A stretch of DNA of 64,000 bases, taken from positions 1-64,000 of the forward strand of contig JAQMWT010000325.1 in NCBI GenBank assembly GCA_029834535.1, read 5' to 3'. Position 1 is the stretch's first letter. Every line of letters begins with the position of its first letter. Shown one piece after another: positions 51,300 to 61,089 of the stretch. This stretch comes from Chrysophaeum taylorii (Eukaryota > Sar > Pelagophyceae > Pelagomonadales > Pelagomonadaceae). The notes beneath the pieces are model-generated. The model worked only from the letters and a program-made list of their open reading frames with translations, did no database searches and had not been told where the DNA came from. Made by a program: the position numbers and the translations under genes.

Positions 51300-53297
51300 G
51301 TGCGAAAAAGTGTGAAAGGCAACCAACAACGCGCAAAACGCAACCCGAAAACGACGTCGACTCACGACCCACAAGTCCCGAGTCTGGAAGTAGCGACGCA
51401 GTTCGCTACACAACAAGCTCTCTGGCACCAGCTCCAAGCAAATATGCAGCAGCTCAAAGCTAACTTAGATCAACTCGCCGCCGATAACGCTGCCTTAACA
51501 GCCAAAATCGCCGCTGATTATGCCGCTGATTACGCTGATCTCAGAGCCAAAATCACTGCCGCAATCGAAGCTCGAGACGAGCAACTTGATCAAGACGTGC
51601 AACTCGATCAAGACGAGCAACTTGAACAAGCTCCCCAACCAGCTGTTCTTCCGGCAACTCCCCTCAAGCACAAGCAAACTTCTCACGAAGTCGCGACCCA
51701 AGACCTGATCATCTCGATGGTCACCCCCCCTGAAGCCGACAACCCCACCGGATGTCAAACACCCCACGGCAAAGTCTCCGACCCCACTGCCTTCCCTCCG
51801 GACCCAGGCATAGCCAAGGTTACTCCACAACCTGGTACACCCCACATTCACAAGGACACTCCGCCTTTTTCAAATATCGCAACAGCAATGTTGAACACAC
51901 CACCACCAATAAACATTACTCCCTTCACTCCACCAACCCCACCGGAGCCTCCACCTCCTTCACTGGAGCCTAACTCCCCACTATCGGCGACTCCCGCTAC
52001 ACCACCTATACAACTTGTAGTTCCCCAACATCCTCGTCAACCCCCTCGCCGCACCACTCATCTCCTTGATGATCATGCCATATACGGCCATGACGGCCCC
52101 GGCACCTTCATCCCTGACCAAGCCCCCACCGCGGCTCAAGCTCATGCCGCCCCACTGTCGGATTCCCTTGTCCGATATCCATCATCTTCCGCAAGTCGCT
52201 CTCCTCCGGACTTTCCTCTCCATCCACAAGACCATGCCACCTACGGCCACGACGGCCCCGGCACTTCCATTTCTACCACAGCTCCTTCCGCGGCTCAAGT
52301 TCCTGCCGCCCAACCATCGGACCCTCCTGACAGACCTTCATCACCTTTCGAAAGTCGCTGTTCCCCCGGTTTGCCCCTCCACCCGCGTGACTATGCATTC
52401 CACGACTACGATTCCTCCGTCCCCACTCAAGCAACCACCCACCTTCTTTCTCAAAGTTCCAATGCACCTCCGTCTGAGCTCCAACGCGAGTTGGCCACAA
52501 CTAAGGCTGCACTCCGCTCCCAAACCGCTGAATTGGCCGCAACCAAGGCCACGCTCATTCGCAAGGATGACGCTTTGTCCTCCGCAGCCAACAACCTCAC
52601 CGGCACCGACGCCGCCCTGGCTTTCGCCACTGCCCAGCTCGCCATCCAAACCGACGAACTGGTCTCCACCCACGCTGAACTCCATCTCACCCACACCCAG
52701 CTCAAGGCACTCCAAACTGCCCACGCTGACATCCGCAGCTCCCACCTTGACATCAACGCCGTCCTCCAGACCATTCTTACCTCATTGGATGCCACCCACC
52801 CCAACCAAGATGCTGCATCGCATCTTTCACCTCCTTTCCCCATCCACAACCAACCCTCATCCCTTCCGAACCAACCTCCGATGCCTCTCCCCCGATTCTC
52901 CCAGAGTACCATCACCACCTCCACGGATGCCCTGGACCCGGTTCTCCTGGTTCACCACCCACGCCACCTATCTGTTCTCAACCCCCCGCCATCTCTGGCC
53001 CCTCCTCCTCTACCCACTCACTCGTCGCCTCTCTGGCACCCCCTGAACCCCTTTGCACCCGCTCGCCTTATCAGCCATCTGGTTCATTCCAACTCGACCA
53101 CATCCCCACGTCCGAGTTGCGAGGGCGTACATTCAACACCGGCGACCGTACCCCTACCACCAGCGACGATCACCACGTGCAAAGTCCCACCAAGAATCAA
53201 GACCACCCACATCCAGAGTCGACAAGTTCCGAACTATCAAAAGACAGCTCTTTGCCTGATGATCATGCTCACCATCATGCTGCCAAGACATGCATAA
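51300..53297 (+). CDS. Element D ORF1, large coiled-coil and repeat protein
   Basis: 665 codons, first ORF after the leader. Residues about 25-100 and 400-500 are rich in heptads (QLQANMQQLKANLDQLAADN; AELAATKATLIRKDDALSSA). Between them is a long Pro-rich region with three imperfect repeats built on DHAxYGHDGPGT (near 52075, 52230 and a weaker one near 52390). There is no gag zinc knuckle. In position and size it would be the gag-like structural gene of D. The ATG choice is not certain: the frame starts GTG at 51300 and the next in-frame starts lie downstream. Confidence 0.65.
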   Translation: MRKSVKGNQQRAKRNPKTTSTHDPQVPSLEVATQFATQQALWHQLQANMQQLKANLDQLAADNAALTAKIAADYAADYADLRAKITAAIEARDEQLDQDVQLDQDEQLEQAPQPAVLPATPLKHKQTSHEVATQDLIISMVTPPEADNPTGCQTPHGKVSDPTAFPPDPGIAKVTPQPGTPHIHKDTPPFSNIATAMLNTPPPINITPFTPPTPPEPPPPSLEPNSPLSATPATPPIQLVVPQHPRQPPRRTTHLLDDHAIYGHDGPGTFIPDQAPTAAQAHAAPLSDSLVRYPSSSASRSPPDFPLHPQDHATYGHDGPGTSISTTAPSAAQVPAAQPSDPPDRPSSPFESRCSPGLPLHPRDYAFHDYDSSVPTQATTHLLSQSSNAPPSELQRELATTKAALRSQTAELAATKATLIRKDDALSSAANNLTGTDAALAFATAQLAIQTDELVSTHAELHLTHTQLKALQTAHADIRSSHLDINAVLQTILTSLDATHPNQDAASHLSPPFPIHNQPSSLPNQPPMPLPRFSQSTITTSTDALDPVLLVHHPRHLSVLNPPPSLAPPPLPTHSSPLWHPLNPFAPARLISHLVHSNSTTSPRPSCEGVHSTPATVPLPPATITTCKVPPRIKTTHIQSRQVPNYQKTALCLMIMLTIMLPRHA

Positions 53298-54186
53298 GGG
53301 CTTCTTCTGTCTTCGGGCACAACGGCCCAGGAAGCAATCTTGCCGAAGAAACACCAAGCGACCTCGTTCCCACTTTCGACGAGCCAAAGAAAAAGACAAA
53401 GACACCTCGAGATGTTCCCGAGTATTACGCCTACATCGACTATGGCAACCACACCCAAGAATCAAAGGCTCCGCCGTATTCTATGCCCCGGGCACGACAG
53501 CCGCAGGTCACTGACAACATCCCCTCTGATTCAGTCCCCTGGTATGATGCATACAACGAAGTAGCAAGACCCTCTTCACAAGCCTCGAAGTTGGTCTCCT
53601 CGACCATTCCAGATCAGCCGCCTGATCCAAACACCACCAATGACCCCGCATGCCGTATCCACAAGGACAAGACACGCTGTCGACGGTCCCACGCTCACCA
53701 TACTCGCAGGCACTCACCGCACCTGCAGGTATCAGCTCAGATTCACCAGGCACTCCCGCCTTGTTCGATGTCTCTCGATCAGCAGCTCCCGATCACTTCG
53801 AAGCTGGTTCCGCCTCGCCGCATCCCCTCCTCGAAGACAGGCGCGCACTGCCGCTCACCGGCGCTTGCTGCTGCACCCACCGTCCACCTTCTCGGTTGGA
53901 TGCACGGGATGACACTGCTCAGCAGGTTGCATGGAGCCATCTGCGACCACCATGTAACGATTTGATGGAGGTCTTCGCACGAGCGCCAGTCGCAGCACCT
54001 GATCACCCGCTCCCCAACTTTCGGTCAGAGGACGCACTCCTTTCGACTGCCGATCCTTATGTCTCACCGCGACCAAGCCTCTGGGAGCCTTTCCCCATGG
54101 CTGCAGTAACAGACCACGATTTCGAGAGTTCTGAACGACCCGATCAGCCGCAAACTATGCACGATTCCATTGCGACCACTAACTAA
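53117..54186 (+). CDS. Element D open stretch downstream of ORF1
   Basis: Overlapping open frames (53117-53965 and 53650-54186) that carry a further FGHNGPGSN repeat near 53315, recalling the DGPGT repeats of ORF1, and Asp/Pro/Ser-rich sequence. Likely a continuation of the structural gene in decayed form. No domain recognised. Confidence 0.4.
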
Positions 54187-54578
54187 CTAACTCCAGACCT
54201 CAGACCTCTCCCGAGCATGGGAGCCAGGCCGGACAGGCAGGAGCCGATCCGGAATCACAGAGGAAAATCACGCACTTGGGGCTGAGGCGAGGGACGAGGA
54301 CTCGTTGATGACGGACCGCCACTGCGCGCGGTCTTGTGCGAAGTCGTGCAAAAGCGTCGCAGGCCGCAAACGTGTTGGTCCACGAACAATCGACCTGTCC
54401 GTCGCGTTCTGCCCAACCGAGCGAACCCCATCCCAGCGCGGACTTTCCGGGTGCTAACCGGCCAGCCCGGGAGGCGAGCAGGCACCGTCTCACTCCGGGA
54501 CGGCCGGGGCCGCCGCAGGGAGCAAGCGTGTTAGGCGCCGTACTCCATCGCAACCAACGGTTAGCGATCGCAGGGTTA
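54181..54578 (-). mobile_element. Short retroposon S2, full-length copy
   Basis: 398 bp, minus orientation, with AACTAACTAACT at its 3' tail (left), the CTCCCGAGCATGGGAG hairpin and a head ending in CCATCGCAACCAACGGTTAG that resembles the S1 head. Flanked by GACCACT (54174-54180 and 54579-54585). Shares its last about 60 bp with S1 but differs internally, so S1 and S2 are subfamilies with a common 3' tail. Confidence 0.85.
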
Positions 54579-54603
54579 GACCACTTCGGTCCTGTATGTC
54601 CCC

Positions 54604-55863
54604 TTGCATAGCTCGCTTCTGGACGCCACACGCTGGCGCTGCCTCCGGAAAATCGACGTTGCGCTCTCAGGAAACATTCGCCGCGCACTATGCACAGATT
54701 CGCTCCAACTGACCCACTTCTGCAAGCATCTTCGCATCACTGGAATGCACGACAAACGTTCCACACCAGCTGCCGGCTCCACCACAAACATGCTCCCAAG
54801 ACACGTACGTTGCCTCCCTCAAAAGCGTCTTGTCGCTCCGCACGTCACTCCTCATTTGAGGACGCATGTCACATGCCCGCACCTTCGAATGCTCTACACG
54901 CCTAAGGGCAACCCTGGTCACTACGGCACTCACTGCTCTGGTCCCAGCATCTCCGCTATTAAGGATGCACCCAGCAGGACTGACCATTTCATCGCCTTTG
55001 GTTCAACTGCACTCTCCTTCGGCGACCCCTCTTTTCGCATTCCCGCACTGGACCCCAAGTGTTTCAGGCCGGATACTCTCCACCACGGGATCTCAGCTCA
55101 CGCGCCCATCTGCCCTACATTGCAGACAGGTCAGCCGCGAGCCATACTCCTTTTGGCACTGACGTCGGACCACCCGCATCACGCGCTTCTGCTCTTGGAG
55201 CACGACACGCTTTTCGATGCTCTCCGCGTCACCGCCTCTAACACCACGACACTCGTCATTTCCACCGACACTCCGCGCCACAACGTATCTCACGACCTTC
55301 AGATCACCAACATAAGTCGCTCGCGCCCGCACCACGTCGCGCACGCCTTACGAGGGCGTATTTCAATTGGTGACCTCACAGGTCTTTCGATGCATTTTCC
55401 GACGTCCGACTTTGAACTTACGAGTTACTTTATGGCAATCCCCAATGCCAAGACGTCTGAAGCTGCGCAATCATGTCTCTGGAACTCCAACGCAACAGAA
55501 ACTGCCAGGCAAGAAAGTACTCAACTCTCGACGGCTGCTCAACAGCTACTCATAATCTCGCACATAGCAACCAGTACTATCTCGCAGTCTCTATTGGACG
55601 ACAAGACGAAAGATAAGACCACAACGGCCAGCTACACCAGCCAGCTCATTGATGTAGCAGACGAGACAACGCAAACCAACTGCACAGCACGGTTCCAGAC
55701 TATGCAGACGATGCTCAGGTCCAACGCTCAATTGCTCGACCACGCACACGTTCTGTCACCTGACCTTGCACTGCTACTGGCTCTTGTCTCATTCATAGCT
55801 GATGCGCCCCATCCGATGGACCAATGCTTAAGATATGTCCCGCTCGCAGAAGTACCACCATAG
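54604..55863 (+). CDS. Element D open reading frame of 419 codons, unknown
   Basis: A long uninterrupted frame in the middle of element D. Contains a Thr/His/Ser-rich composition, HFIAFGSTALSFGDPSFRIP near 54990-55045 and a possibly helical C-terminal third (STAAQQLLIISHIATSTISQ; LDHAHVLSPDLALLLALVSF). No retroviral motif is recognised. Length makes chance possible but unlikely at this base composition. Confidence 0.4.
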   Translation: MHSSLLDATRWRCLRKIDVALSGNIRRALCTDSLQLTHFCKHLRITGMHDKRSTPAAGSTTNMLPRHVRCLPQKRLVAPHVTPHLRTHVTCPHLRMLYTPKGNPGHYGTHCSGPSISAIKDAPSRTDHFIAFGSTALSFGDPSFRIPALDPKCFRPDTLHHGISAHAPICPTLQTGQPRAILLLALTSDHPHHALLLLEHDTLFDALRVTASNTTTLVISTDTPRHNVSHDLQITNISRSRPHHVAHALRGRISIGDLTGLSMHFPTSDFELTSYFMAIPNAKTSEAAQSCLWNSNATETARQESTQLSTAAQQLLIISHIATSTISQSLLDDKTKDKTTTASYTSQLIDVADETTQTNCTARFQTMQTMLRSNAQLLDHAHVLSPDLALLLALVSFIADAPHPMDQCLRYVPLAEVPP

Positions 55864-58800
55864 GACACAAAGGTGCATCATGAAGACACAGGTAAGCGCA
55901 CCACGATCATGCGCACAAGCTAATTGCGCCTATCCGACCACGACGAGACGAAGCTACAGCTTTGCTTGTTCCCTTCGCCGCTGGAAGACAAAGGCCGCCG
56001 CTCGGCCTCCCAGGCACCTGACCCCTCCCTGTCGCTGCTATCCGTATTAGCACAGACGATCTCGCCTCCCTGCACGACTGCAGATCAGGCACAAGCCAAT
56101 ATCAGCACTCTGCAGAGTTATGCGCACCCGCTGGAACCTTACCAGCACGGCCACCTCAGCCAGTCAGGTCACTGCACCACCTCGGTCTCCCCTGACACCA
56201 GGTCGACGTATCGCTCATTCGCGACCACCTCAAGTCATATAATGGACGACTATGATCTCGAGCATGAACTCATTGCAACGCTTGAGTCATACCCAAGAAG
56301 GAATCCTACTTGGAGTCACCTCAACCACTCCCACATGAACTTTGGCCACCAGACGCCACCCATGTGCTCGTGGTTTCTCCATTGGTTTCCTACAAAGCTT
56401 TTGACTATAGCAGAGACAAAATGCAACCTTCCCATGCGACTATAACCTCATTCTCGTTTGGGACACAAGCATTTACTTCACGTCATTTGTTTACGCCCAT
56501 AGTACCGCGACACACGGCAACCAAGATAGAAGTGGACTGCGTTCCACCCTCATCTCTGAGTGCTACCCCCGACATGCTGCTCCCGGCACTACTAGCCAGT
56601 CCCACCACGTCTGATTCAGCTCCCATCGCTTTGTATGACGTCATATGTCATATTCCGATTAAAGCCCAGACACCGCACAGGCTACTATGCACTCGCGACG
56701 GCACGCTCACCGCCCCTCTCGGTTTAGACTACGAACATTGCGCCATACCCATGGTACACTCACAGTCAACTGAGACGCACGCTCGCTTGTCGCACAGTAC
56801 GATGCCCGAACACCTTTTGATTCAAGATACGCAGAACACTGTCGTCTCAGCCACCGCTGAAGCGCCTCCTCCGACCGCCGCCCGGCTCTGCACTCGTTTC
56901 GCCATCATGGTCTCTCCGTCTCGCCGGCAATTCGAAGATTTCACCCAGTTCGAATTACCGAGGGCGCATTAGTTTTCCACCGACGACAAGATTCGTTTCG
57001 ATTCGTATCAGTCATGGCTCCTATGGCTATTCTGGCTACATCGGAACTCAGTTCAAGGCACGTACCGAAGTCCCTCTTTCTAAGGACCTCTGTCACACGC
57101 CAAGACCTGATGAGTATTCGTCGTTCTTCCCCGCTTCAACGCGACTCCCGACGACCAAATCCCCGACGATTTGTGATGCCACAAAGTTCCGTCATCAATG
57201 CAATTCAGAGCCTCCCACGCTCTTCCGCCAATCTCTTGCAGGTCACACCTCACAAGTTTCAGCATTCCACCCTCGCTCGATTTTATCCAGCATGCTGCCA
57301 TATGCAAACGAAGTTCAGTCACGCCAACGCCACACGCCGCAGTTATCGCCAGTCTCGCGCAATAAATGCCCGCCACCAAATGATAGCCGCACGCAGAGTC
57401 CTCTACTCACCTCCTTTCACGTCCCTCCCAGCACTATGCTTGACGTTGAAGCTCTGCACCACTATGGTTCGGTTACAACACCACTTCACGCGAAATCCTC
57501 GTCCAGTTCTGATCATATCTCGCATCTGTCGACATTGTTATCGGAATCATGCTTCGGACACAGCTCAGACAGCACTAGCGTACTACGCTCCCATGACGCA
57601 CTCGGTTCGCTCCTCTCCGTTCGCACTGCAGGTTCCATCTTACCGAACTCTGAGCCCAACAGCTGCCATCGCGATTCGCACCCAGCCGACGCTTTCCGTA
57701 GCACCCGCGAAGATAACCCCTAATCTCCACAGGTTGGACACGCGCTCTGCTCTAAGCATTCCACCGAATCTCACTGCCGCACACCGCTAGCCCCACCCAG
57801 TTGTGTTACGAATCAAGGGAAGTTAACTGCCATGACAATTCACTTCTTCATTCCCACACACTCGCTGCTAGCCACAGTCTCGCATGACTCATTGTCGGAC
57901 AGTTATCGCATTATGGACAGGACCTCACATCATGTCCATTCTTCGGACATACCCCGTCCACAGATCAATCCTCTCTTGAAACATACGCTCCCTACACGTT
58001 GTATACTGTACAGCTCTCGCATATCGACAACACCCTTCTGTCGAATGTCTCCCCTTTCAGTCACTGCACGATTCACCAGGGATGCACCACGCTCCCTCGC
58101 GCTTGTACATCAAGGGAAGTTCGATTCTGGTGAAAGCGCTTCGTTTGATTCTGATGTCAACGACTCCGGACATGAACTGATTGGATCAGTCGATTGTCAC
58201 AGTTAGGATTACTTTGCAACATAGAACACGAAAGATGCGACTTTGACCATACCTTTGAAGTCAACTCTCCCATTCGAGGCCATCCGCGTTGTCGCCGCCC
58301 GTGACGTCTCTGATGACGCCGTGGTCGTCGGCTGCATTACCGCCCTCGCCATCAAGCGCGATGGCACGCAGAAGGTTCGCTTCTGCTACGACGGGGCTCA
58401 AGCCAAACGGACCGAGACTGCGCATGCGCTCGCCGTCCCGGAGGACCACGACGATGCGCCTTGCACCGTCACTGCGGTTTCACCCTCGAACGCGTCGCCA
58501 TGCGCTGACAACAATGCCGTACTCGTCTTCGTGGCCGTCTGCAACCGCTACGTTTTTTTAAGTCAACTCTCCCCCTGGCACGGACACTATCTTCAAGCAG
58601 TCCATCGCCTTCAGGCATTATCGTCTGTTGCCCGACCCTTCTACATTTTCTGCACAGGGCACCGACTCGTCAGCACAGGACACACACCTGTATCCACCAT
58701 CATACGCGATACGCTCGCAAACCTCAGTCTCCGCCCAATCATCTTTCGATGATAGCCACTGGCGACTTACACGAGACTTCGAACCCAAAGCTGCAGCAAA

Positions 58801-59690
58801 TTTGGAGTTTTCATATTTATGGCCATCCCCAGACAACTTTATCCCGACGTCCTCATCGCGCTACGATTATCCATATATTATTTTAGACGCTCATAGCCTA
58901 GCTTCAGCTGTCTCACGCTACACTCAGGACGACAGCATTGACACGTATGTGACAGACAATTCTGTTCCCTCATCTTCCAGAAACAGCTCCGCCTTACTCG
59001 CTCTCATTACGACGATTACCTTGCCATATCGAAACCGATTTGGTTAAATGGTCTTATCTCTTCATGGGATCACGCTGGCGCTCCGTCACATCGCCACATC
59101 TTTACTAGCAAAACTAGTCACGATAGGATCACATCCCTACGACCACTTTCACTATTCGCTTTTCGATCAACCATTGGTCTGCTGCGCAATTCCCGACTGC
59201 CTGGCCCATGATCCCTCCTGTTATTATCCGTTAGACCACCCGCTCTACTCCGATGCTCCCCAGCCACTTAGGATTTATCCACCGGTACGCACCGTCCCCT
59301 ATCTCATTAGCCACTGAGCAAGATGATGATCTGATCTCTCGCACAACATTCGCCATACTTCATCGTTAGCCTACCTGGCATCTTCATCCACTTTTCTTCT
59401 TACTCACGATCGATGCTTGTTCTTTTCTTTGATCATCCACCTCTTCTTGCAATACCCTCTTTCTTTTGCTCCCCATCTCAACCGATTATACACTCGACTT
59501 CACGCTCGTTCTGCTCTTTCTCCTTTCTCACACACACCTACTTGCGTTTCGTTTTCCTCTATCTCTTTCATGCACTTCGCACACTTTCCTTCAACGCCTC
59601 CTCACGACTCGACATCCATTTGTCCTTGGTCAGACATTTGTTTTGTTTGTCCCAGATTTCGCTCATCACCGAGTTCAATCTGCGAGGGCG
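55864..59690 (+). other. Element D 3' region without a convincing gene
   Basis: Several short overlapping frames (for example 56310-56972, 57014-57790, 58243-58752). The last reads AIKRDGTQKVRFCYDGAQAK near 58350-58405, faintly like the fingers of copia RT (KIKRDGTxKARL), perhaps a remnant of the parent pol. The terminal about 50 bp match family C and include the polypurine-like TGCGAGGGCG. Confidence 0.5.
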
Positions 59691-59876
59691 TAGAGATAGA
59701 AAACTCCATTTAGGGTTAGGAACCCCCCCCCCTTAACCTCACACTCGCATTACAACCACAAAATCGCGGTGTCGTACACCGTGCTGCTCTTTGTGTCGTT
59801 AGAGGACAGGACGAAAGGCAGCACTACCACTGCCACCGTTCTCTACCAGAGGCACAGTGATTTTCGCTGTTCTCTA
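59691..59876 (+). repeat. Element D 3' LTR
   Basis: 186 bp, TAGAGATAGAAAA to TTCTCTA, followed by the target duplication GTTGG (59877-59881). Confidence 0.9.
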
Positions 59877-59985
59877 GTTGGGTTGATTTCACAGGCGGCA
59901 ACGACAACTATGCGCTTGTCGAAGCGTTTGCGGAAAGAGGCAAAACCCTCTTGATGAAGTCCACCTGCAATAGTGGCTGTGTGTA
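59877..59985 (-). pseudogene. Family C methyltransferase, motif I segment
   Basis: Reads TIAGGLHQEGFASFRKRFDK and then RIVVVAACEINP on the minus strand: a glycine-rich SAM-binding loop followed by a beta-strand and an acidic residue, as in motifs I and II of C5-MTases. It is separated from the rest of the domain by element D. Confidence 0.75.
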
Positions 59986-59995
59986 GTGGAGGGGG

Positions 59996-60868
59996 TTATG
60001 CTTGCACAGAGAGGTCCGCGGTGCCAGTGAATGCATATTGGACGAAAGGACGCGGCAGTCCTATTAATTCCGTCAGGAATGCAGAGTGGTTTTGCAGTTT
60101 GGCGAAATCGAGGAGGTGAGATTGCGAGCGCGTCTTTGCTACTTTTTGTGTTATGTTTGCGAGTTCATCCTTGAGGGACAGTTTACTACCGGTGTGGAAA
60201 CTGATCACAGTGTGGAATGTATGCTTTGGATGAGATTGCAGTGACAAAAGGCCATTCGTTTGGCGATTGGCGAGAACTACTGCGGTTGTGCCTAGAAGCT
60301 TTTTGTAGTCGTGCGGATCTGAGGTGGTGTTTTTCAGAAGTTCATACAAGTAAGGTTCGTGTGGCAGTGGTGGGTCTGTTGCCTGTACATTCAGAGCTTT
60401 TAGTTGAGAGGTCGCTATAACCTGTAAACCTGGCCTGAAGTGCGGGACGACCAAGAAGACCAAGTATAATACGTAGCCTTTGGAGTCTTTGATATCCTTC
60501 GAGGAGAGACCTGTAGCCTGCAAATACAGCGGTTTGACACCGATGAAATGGCTGGTTAAGGTGCCTCTGCCCATGCGGATGGTATGTTCGGGAATCCTGC
60601 GTATGGACTCGGGAACAAAATGTTGTATTGTTCGAGTGAAGCAAAAGGATGCGCCACCGTCAATTAAAGAAACTTCTGTGCCGGGGCCGTTGCATCCGTG
60701 CAGCGAGTTGGTCTTTGTGGGGGCCTTTCCTGTAGTGTAAGTGGCACAAAGAAATTCTGCGACTCTGGGGGAAATTGTCGATGATGTTGGGAAATTTGTC
60801 ATCGTGAGGCTTGGTGCCTGATTTAGTAGAGTTTGGTTGGCGGCACAGGCGTCGTCGTCAACCTTCAT
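59996..60868 (-). CDS. Family C protease ORF
   Basis: 290 codons. Retropepsin-like core EVSLIDGGASFCFTRTIQHF near 60590-60660 (DGGA in place of DSGA), followed by TIRMGRGTLTSHFIGVKPLY and the strand-rich YVLYLVFLVVPHFRPGLQVI near 60420-60480, typical of copia proteases (flap and the hydrophobic ILG-like region). It precedes the methyltransferase domain, as in families A and B. A GCNGPGTE peptide just before the core faintly recalls the DGPGT repeats of element D. Confidence 0.75.
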   Translation of the reverse strand: MKVDDDACAANQTLLNQAPSLTMTNFPTSSTISPRVAEFLCATYTTGKAPTKTNSLHGCNGPGTEVSLIDGGASFCFTRTIQHFVPESIRRIPEHTIRMGRGTLTSHFIGVKPLYLQATGLSSKDIKDSKGYVLYLVFLVVPHFRPGLQVIATSQLKALNVQATDPPLPHEPYLYELLKNTTSDPHDYKKLLGTTAVVLANRQTNGLLSLQSHPKHTFHTVISFHTGSKLSLKDELANITQKVAKTRSQSHLLDFAKLQNHSAFLTELIGLPRPFVQYAFTGTADLSVQA

Positions 60869-61083
60869 CGAAAAAGCTGGCTCCGGTGTAGAGCACGCAT
60901 ATAGTCTTGGTGACGTTGTGCGTAGTCTTCGGCGGAATCGTCTTCGTCTTCGATTTCGGGGATTTGATCATCGTATAGGCATAGTTGACCATGATCATCG
61001 TAAAAACCGAGTTGGCCTTGGTCATCAGCATCGTCGGCTTCGCCCTCATCTGGTGGATCATCCTGCGTTTCGGATTGGCGAGT
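60838..61083 (-). pseudogene. Family C gag tail
   Basis: A strongly acidic frame on the minus strand (TQDDPPDEGEADDADDQGQ, YDDQIPEIEDEDDSAEDYAQ) leading into MRALHRSQLFR. Typical of a gag C-terminal linker before protease; no zinc knuckle. It joins directly to family A gag at about 61083. Confidence 0.5.
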
Positions 61084-61089
61084 GCGGGG

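Larger units (their letters stand above)
50950..59876 (+). mobile_element. Element D, non-autonomous LTR retrotransposon using family C LTRs
   Basis: 8927 bp with two 186-bp LTRs about 94% alike and a perfect 5-bp target duplication (GTTGG). It has no readable protease, integrase or RT, so it is a large non-autonomous derivative (LARD or TR-GAG type). Its LTR termini, the about 50 bp before its 3' LTR (CAGATTTCGCTCAT, GAGTTCAATCTG) and its TAGAGATAGAAAA start match family C, which probably supplies its enzymes. It contains a 665-codon ORF and other open stretches, and one S2 retroposon (54181-54578). The LTR distance suggests an intermediate age. Confidence 0.85.
42512..61083 (-). mobile_element. 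Ty1/copia retrotransposon, family C, with three insertions
   Basis: From right to left: gag tail, protease, methyltransferase domain, integrase, linker, RT, RNase H and 3' LTR. It has no ORF3. Insertions are a Tc1/pogo-like transposon (43825-45444), an 837-bp inverted-repeat element (46052-46888) and element D (50950-59876). The 5' end is lost: at about 61083 it joins directly to gag of a family A copy with no LTR between. Fossil with about ten breaks besides the insertions. Confidence 0.85.

Noticed and set aside
58243-58752. Reverse transcriptase in element D (AIKRDGTQKVRFCYDG)
   Set aside because: Only one short block resembles RT fingers; no catalytic or RNase H motif follows, so it is mentioned only as a possible remnant.
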